From positions 1 to 34,804 of the forward strand of contig NZ_JAEL01000057.1 of NCBI RefSeq assembly GCF_000518885.1: a DNA stretch of 34,804 nt. Reading direction: 5' to 3'. The notes below the pieces were generated by a model. It saw only the letters and a list, made by a program, of their open reading frames with translations. It had not been told where the DNA came from and made no database searches. Both the position numbers and the translations under genes were made by a program. Positions 31,279 through 34,804 of the stretch are shown here, piece by piece (positions within the stretch are counted from its first letter, which is position 1; each line of letters opens with the position of its first letter). Origin of the DNA: Bacillus sp. J33. Its GTDB lineage: Bacteria; Bacillota; Bacilli; Bacillales; Cytobacillaceae.

Positions 31279-33141
31279 TTAGGATTCCGGATTCGATTCC
31301 TCGTAGAACCTCAACAGGTCGCCATATATAATTTTATCTGAGTATTCAAGCTCATTTTTTGCTTTTTCCATATATGGCTCGCAGGCAGATTTATCAATTG
31401 GCTTTTCTGTCTCCTTTTCATAGCAGATACCCTTTGTATAAACATAATTTTTCGTTATAAAACTGCCGTCCCGCAATACTGTGAAATCCATTTTATCCTT
31501 CACAAATAAATCAGATCCAAATTCAATGGATCCTTTTGTTTCTATACCTAGAAGGTGAAGAATAGTCGGCTTAAGATCAATTTGGCCTGAAACCTTGGAA
31601 ATCACTTTCCCTTCACGCCCAGGAATATGAATGATTAACGGAACTTTTTGCAGCTGGGTGCTGACAAAAGGCGTAACTTTTTTTCCAAGGAATTCGCTCA
31701 TCGCTTCATTATGGTTTTCCGAAATTCCATAATGGTCTCCATAAAGAATAATAATTGAGTCTTCATATAGTCCTTCATCTTTTAAACGTTCAATGAAAAT
31801 TTTTAGCGCTTCATCCTGATAACGGACGGTTTGAATATAATTATTTACTGTTTTATCAGCTGAATGATATGGCTCAATAAACTGATCTTCTTCCCCCAGG
31901 TCAAAAGGAAAGTGATTTGTAAGGGTTATAAACTTTGCATAAAAAGGGGTAGGCATTTCTTTTAAGTGGTGTACAGATTGCTCGAAGAAATCTATATCCT
32001 TCAAGCCCCAGCCAACTGAATTTTTATTGCTGACCTGATAATCCGGCAAAGAGTAAAAACGGTCATAGCCAAAAGCTTGATACATGATATCCCTGTTCCA
32101 AAAACTTTTGTTATTTGCATGCAGTGAGGCAGTAAAATATCCTTGATCTTTTAATATTTCCGGAGTGGCATGGTATTTGTTATTGGAATGAGTGAAGAAT
32201 ACAGCTCCCCGGCTTAGCGGAAACAGCGAAGTATCCAGCAGGAATTCGGAATCTGATGTTTTTCCCTGGGCAGTCTGATGATAGAAATTTTCAAAATAAT
32301 AGCTTTCCTTAATAAAGTCATTCAGAAATGGCGTGATCTCCTGACCATTTACTGTTTCATTGATGACAAAATCCTGGGTTGATTCCATGGAAATCAGGAT
32401 AACATTCTTGTCTTTTGCTATACCAAACATCTCTTCATCTGGTTTCTTATAATCAGCCGCAACATAGTTAGCTATATCTGCTAGTTCACTTCCGTCTGCC
32501 AGCGCTCTTTGGGCAGATGACTTAGATTGAAGAAAGAGATCATAGATATGATAATTATAGGTTCCAATATTCTTAACAAGAATTTCCCTGTCAAATGTTC
32601 GTGTCAGCAGCTGCGGTCGTTCAGTTTCAGCTACTGCAAGATTAAAAAAAGCGATAGCAGCGGCAGCTAAAAAGTATGCTCTGCGATACATTTTGGACAC
32701 AGGACGATAAGCCGCAAATGCAGGTTTTAGGAAAACAATTAATACCAGAATTGCAAAGTCAGCGAAATAAATCCAATCACTCCAATTTAAAAGCTCATTC
32801 ACACTGCTCCCCAGATCACTCATATTACTCGCCTGAAAAAGTACGGGAATTGTTAAAAAATCATTAAAGAATCTGTAAAAAACCACATTGGCAAATAGGA
32901 CAGCTGAAATAATAAAACTGGAAATCAATAAAAAATGTTTTTGTCTTCTTTCTTTCAAAAATAAGCCAATCCCAAAAATAAATAGCAAAAAGCTTAATGG
33001 ATTGAGAAGCAAGATCAATTCCTGTTTCCAATTTTCTATTTTGATTTCAAAACTTGTTTTATAGACAATGTATGTCTTAAGCCAAAGCAGAATTGTCGCA
33101 AGGATTATCAGCGAGAACTTTGACCATTGAATTTTTTTCAT
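31279..33141 (-). CDS. yqgS: Lipoteichoic acid synthase family protein YqgS
   Basis: It has 620 residues: five N-terminal membrane helices (up to about residue 170) followed by an extracellular sulfatase-like domain that polymerises or primes glycerol phosphate on a glycolipid. The catalytic Thr295 lies in [10 protein letters not shown], with the metal ligand Glu253 in I-S-M-E-S and D-H-Y-G of the second metal segment. A-L-A-D near residue 213-216 is a possible signal peptidase cut, as in S. aureus LtaS. In B. subtilis YqgS is one of four LtaS paralogs with a minor, sporulation-linked role. The ATG has AAAGGA and GGGAGG upstream. Confidence 0.92.
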   Translation of the reverse strand: MKKIQWSKFSLIILATILLWLKTYIVYKTSFEIKIENWKQELILLLNPLSFLLFIFGIGLFLKERRQKHFLLISSFIISAVLFANVVFYRFFNDFLTIPVLFQASNMSDLGSSVNELLNWSDWIYFADFAILVLIVFLKPAFAAYRPVSKMYRRAYFLAAAAIAFFNLAVAETERPQLLTRTFDREILVKNIGTYNYHIYDLFLQSKSSAQRALADGSELADIANYVAADYKKPDEEMFGIAKDKNVILISMESTQDFVINETVNGQEITPFLNDFIKESYYFENFYHQTAQGKTSDSEFLLDTSLFPLSRGAVFFTHSNNKYHATPEILKDQGYFTASLHANNKSFWNRDIMYQAFGYDRFYSLPDYQVSNKNSVGWGLKDIDFFEQSVHHLKEMPTPFYAKFITLTNHFPFDLGEEDQFIEPYHSADKTVNNYIQTVRYQDEALKIFIERLKDEGLYEDSIIILYGDHYGISENHNEAMSEFLGKKVTPFVSTQLQKVPLIIHIPGREGKVISKVSGQIDLKPTILHLLGIETKGSIEFGSDLFVKDKMDFTVLRDGSFITKNYVYTKGICYEKETEKPIDKSACEPYMEKAKNELEYSDKIIYGDLLRFYEESNPES

Positions 33142-33367
33142 GATCCTTTTCTACCTCCCTTAAAATTGGAAGCAACAAAGCTCAGCCTATCTTGCATAAT
33201 AAAAAAAATATATTTTTCAAAACGAACTTTTATACATTTTACGTGAACTTAATCAAAGTGTTATAGTCTGCCTGTCAATAATAAAAATGCTGATATGTAA
33301 TTACCCCATTATAAGGCAGTTGAAACATTATTTTTATGATAATTCAGAATCTTTAGCCCAGCAATAA
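33142..33367 (-). other. Intergenic region yqgS-glcK
   Basis: About 225 AT-rich bases without a gene. It must contain the yqgS promoter on the minus strand; no -35/-10 pair stands out with confidence. Confidence 0.35.
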
Positions 33368-33398
33368 AAAAGTACCTGCTTTTACACAGGTACTTTAA
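33368..33398 (-). terminator. Terminator of yqgQ-glcK
   Basis: A perfect 10-bp stem, AAAGTACCTG / CAGGTACTTT, with an 8-base loop, ends in TTTTTT on the minus strand, 7 bases after the glcK stop. Confidence 0.9.
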
Positions 33399-33402
33399 TC
33401 AA

Positions 33403-34374
33403 CTATTTGTTTTTAGCCAACCAGGCTGCTCCAATTACACCAGCATCATTTCCCAAAGTGGCAATATCAATTACAGTTGATTCCTTTACTCTAGGGAATG
33501 CAAATTTTCCGAAGTTTTCAATAACTGGCTTTAACAATATGTCTCCAGCTTTTGAAACGCCGCCTCCCAATACTATTTTTTCCGGATTAAGCGTATTGGC
33601 AATATTGGCCAAAGCTAATCCCAAATGGAAGGCTGTTTCGCTGATCACTGAAAGTGAAGCTGCATCTCCTCCCCTTGCTGTATCGAAAACGTCCTTTGCT
33701 GTAATATGACCTTTCTCTTTGTAAAATGCAGCTAGTTCGCCTGTATTAACCATCTGAAGTTTTTCAACAGCCTGCCGAACAATTCCAGTAGCAGATGCAA
33801 TTGTTTCAAGGCAGCCCGTTTTACCGCAATTGCACTGAGCCCCTCCTGCAGGGACTGATGTAATATGGCCAATCTCACCAGCAGCACCGCTCACTCCCTG
33901 GACAATATCACCGTTCGCAATAACACCGCCTCCGACACCCGTTCCAAGAGTGACACATACCAGGTCTTTCGCCCCATTTCCGGCACCCTTCCACATTTCC
34001 CCAAGGGCAGCACAGTTTGCATCATTATCGATAATCACTGGAAGAGAAGTTTCTACTTCAAGCAGGTCTTTTAATGGGTAATTATCTTTCCATCCTAGAT
34101 TAACAGTATTATAAACCACACCGGTGGAAAGATTGACAGGTCCTGGAGCTCCCATGCCAAGGCCTATTATCTGGTCCTTCGACAGACCCAGTTCTTCCAT
34201 TTTGGTGTCTATCGCTTTTGCTATATTAATCGTAATATTTTTGCCCTCTTCGCTATTATCTGTTGGGATTTCCCACTTGTGAATAATTTCTCCATAATAA
34301 TTGATGAAAGCAAGTTTAGTCGTTGTCCCGCCCAAATCTACACCAATTAGCCACTTCTCTGCCAAAATAATCAC
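33403..34374 (-). CDS. glcK: Glucokinase (ROK family)
   Basis: It phosphorylates glucose with ATP in the cytoplasm. The product has 323 residues: ATP-binding [10 protein letters not shown] (11-20), catalytic D-N-D-A-N (116-120), L-G-T-G-V-G-G-G, and the ROK zinc site of His170 with Cys181, Cys183 and Cys188 ([10 protein letters not shown]). The GTG at 34374 has AGGAG 5 bases upstream; a TTG three codons later, preceded by GGTGAT, is an equally likely start and would match the shorter B. subtilis N-terminus. It follows yqgQ by 8 bases and is probably coexpressed. Confidence 0.94.
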   Translation of the reverse strand: MIILAEKWLIGVDLGGTTTKLAFINYYGEIIHKWEIPTDNSEEGKNITINIAKAIDTKMEELGLSKDQIIGLGMGAPGPVNLSTGVVYNTVNLGWKDNYPLKDLLEVETSLPVIIDNDANCAALGEMWKGAGNGAKDLVCVTLGTGVGGGVIANGDIVQGVSGAAGEIGHITSVPAGGAQCNCGKTGCLETIASATGIVRQAVEKLQMVNTGELAAFYKEKGHITAKDVFDTARGGDAASLSVISETAFHLGLALANIANTLNPEKIVLGGGVSKAGDILLKPVIENFGKFAFPRVKESTVIDIATLGNDAGVIGAAWLAKNK

Positions 34375-34382
34375 CTTTTCTC

Positions 34383-34583
34383 CTATTTTTTCTCCTGCAG
34401 ACGCTGAAGTTCTGTCCGTATAAGCAAAGCTGCACTTTGATAGTCTTTTACTTCAATAAGCTGGGAATCATAGAGTTCTTTTAATTCAGAAGCCATCAGC
34501 TCCAAGTCAGCCTCTCTATCTCCTATGTATATGATTGTCCCAAATTTCTTCAGGAATTGCTGTATGTCATAAATGGTTTTCAT
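34383..34583 (-). CDS. yqgQ: YqgQ family small protein (DUF910)
   Basis: A 66-residue soluble, helical, acidic/Leu-rich protein starting [15 protein letters not shown] and containing [13 protein letters not shown]. It matches the DUF910/YqgQ family, which sits immediately before glcK in Bacillus and may be a nucleic-acid-binding helical bundle (family-level suggestion, function unproven). GAGGTAAAGGG stands before the ATG. Confidence 0.87.
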   Translation of the reverse strand: MKTIYDIQQFLKKFGTIIYIGDREADLELMASELKELYDSQLIEVKDYQSAALLIRTELQRLQEKK

Positions 34584-34804
34584 CCCTTTACCTCGACCTT
34601 ATCCATAAGTTTTTGCCACATTAAAGTATAATCTAATTTCCCCCCCTCCTCAAGAGGAAAGGAGCGCCTGTTAAATTCCACCCTAGAAGCCTTAGCCCGA
34701 CTTTAACATGTCCAAATATAAAAAAGAAACCCTCCCTAATACTGGTCAAGCCCCCATATAGTATAGATATTAAAAAACCGGAGCTGTATCCTCATGGAAA
34801 TGGC
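34584..34804. other. Region upstream of yqgQ to the window edge
   Basis: There is no supported gene. TATACT around 34625-34630 on the minus strand is a possible -10 for yqgQ. Further right, from about 34700, the sequence changes character (AAACCCTCCC, CAAGCCCCC, CCGGAGCTG) and could be the edge of another element or gene lying outside. In B. subtilis yqgP would follow; it is not seen here. Confidence 0.3.

Noticed and set aside
34700-34804. Possible start of another IS or gene at the right edge
   Set aside because: Composition changes, but the fragment is too short to identify any element or frame.
1-34804. CRISPR arrays, toxin-antitoxin or phage-defence clusters
   Set aside because: No regularly spaced repeats and no recognisable defence genes; apart from the intron, the window is conserved core genome.

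Overview
The window is a piece of chromosome from a low-GC Gram-positive, spore-former-type bacterium of the Bacillaceae. Gene content and order follow the Bacillus subtilis yqhT-yqgQ region closely: efp, papQ, aroQ, yqhR / yqhP, yqhO / lipM, yqhL / gcvT-gcvPA-gcvPB / yqhH-yqhG / comGA-GG / yqgY, yqgX, yqgW, yqgV, yqgU, yqgT, yqgS, glcK, yqgQ. Ribosome binding sites are strong and GGAGG-like, TTG and GTG starts are frequent, and genes are bounded by many hairpin-plus-T terminators. A relative of the Cytobacillus / Bacillus firmus type is plausible, but the species cannot be named from this sequence.

Layout. At 1-345 is the tail of an IS1182-like transposase gene facing the efp operon. At 387-3344 (minus) lie yqhR, aroQ, papQ and efp. 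At 3345-5117 are yqhP (plus) and the patatin yqhO (minus). At 5404-9220 (minus) is a class II (B12-dependent) ribonucleotide reductase gene, nrdJ, split by a 1255-nt group I intron that carries its own Vsr-like homing endonuclease; two NrdR-box-like operators stand upstream. At 9576-10978 are lipM (octanoyltransferase) and the rhodanese yqhL, divergent. At 11220-15384 is the glycine cleavage operon behind a tandem glycine riboswitch with a terminator. At 15787-18247 are the SNF2 helicase yqhH and yqhG. At 18591-23441 (minus) is the competence pseudopilus operon comGA-GG, continuing into aroK and yqzE. A lone tRNA-Gln, a Cys-rich winged-helix regulator, yqgY, a MidA-family methyltransferase, yqgX, an unrecognised 159-residue protein and yqgW fill 23600-27972. 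The right part (28005-34583, minus) carries yqgV, lipoprotein yqgU, the cell-wall peptidase yqgT, the lipoteichoic acid synthase yqgS, glucokinase glcK and yqgQ.

Functional links. lipM and gcvT/PA/PB belong to one metabolic theme, since the glycine cleavage system needs lipoylated GcvH and LipM attaches the octanoyl precursor. yqgT and yqgS both act on the cell envelope. Most of the window is ordinary core genome. The accessory pieces are the IS remnant, the intron in nrdJ and two or three dispersed intergenic repeats.

The best candidates for something not yet described are: (1) the nrdJ intron, which interrupts the conserved GGSRRG codons and encodes a zinc-finger + NUMOD3-like + Vsr-like endonuclease; (2) an ~85-nt plus-strand small-RNA candidate at about 26365-26450, with C-rich anti-Shine-Dalgarno-like motifs and a perfect inverted repeat around its -35 box; (3) a ComGC prepilin with a 32-residue leader holding a second, degenerate prepilin motif.
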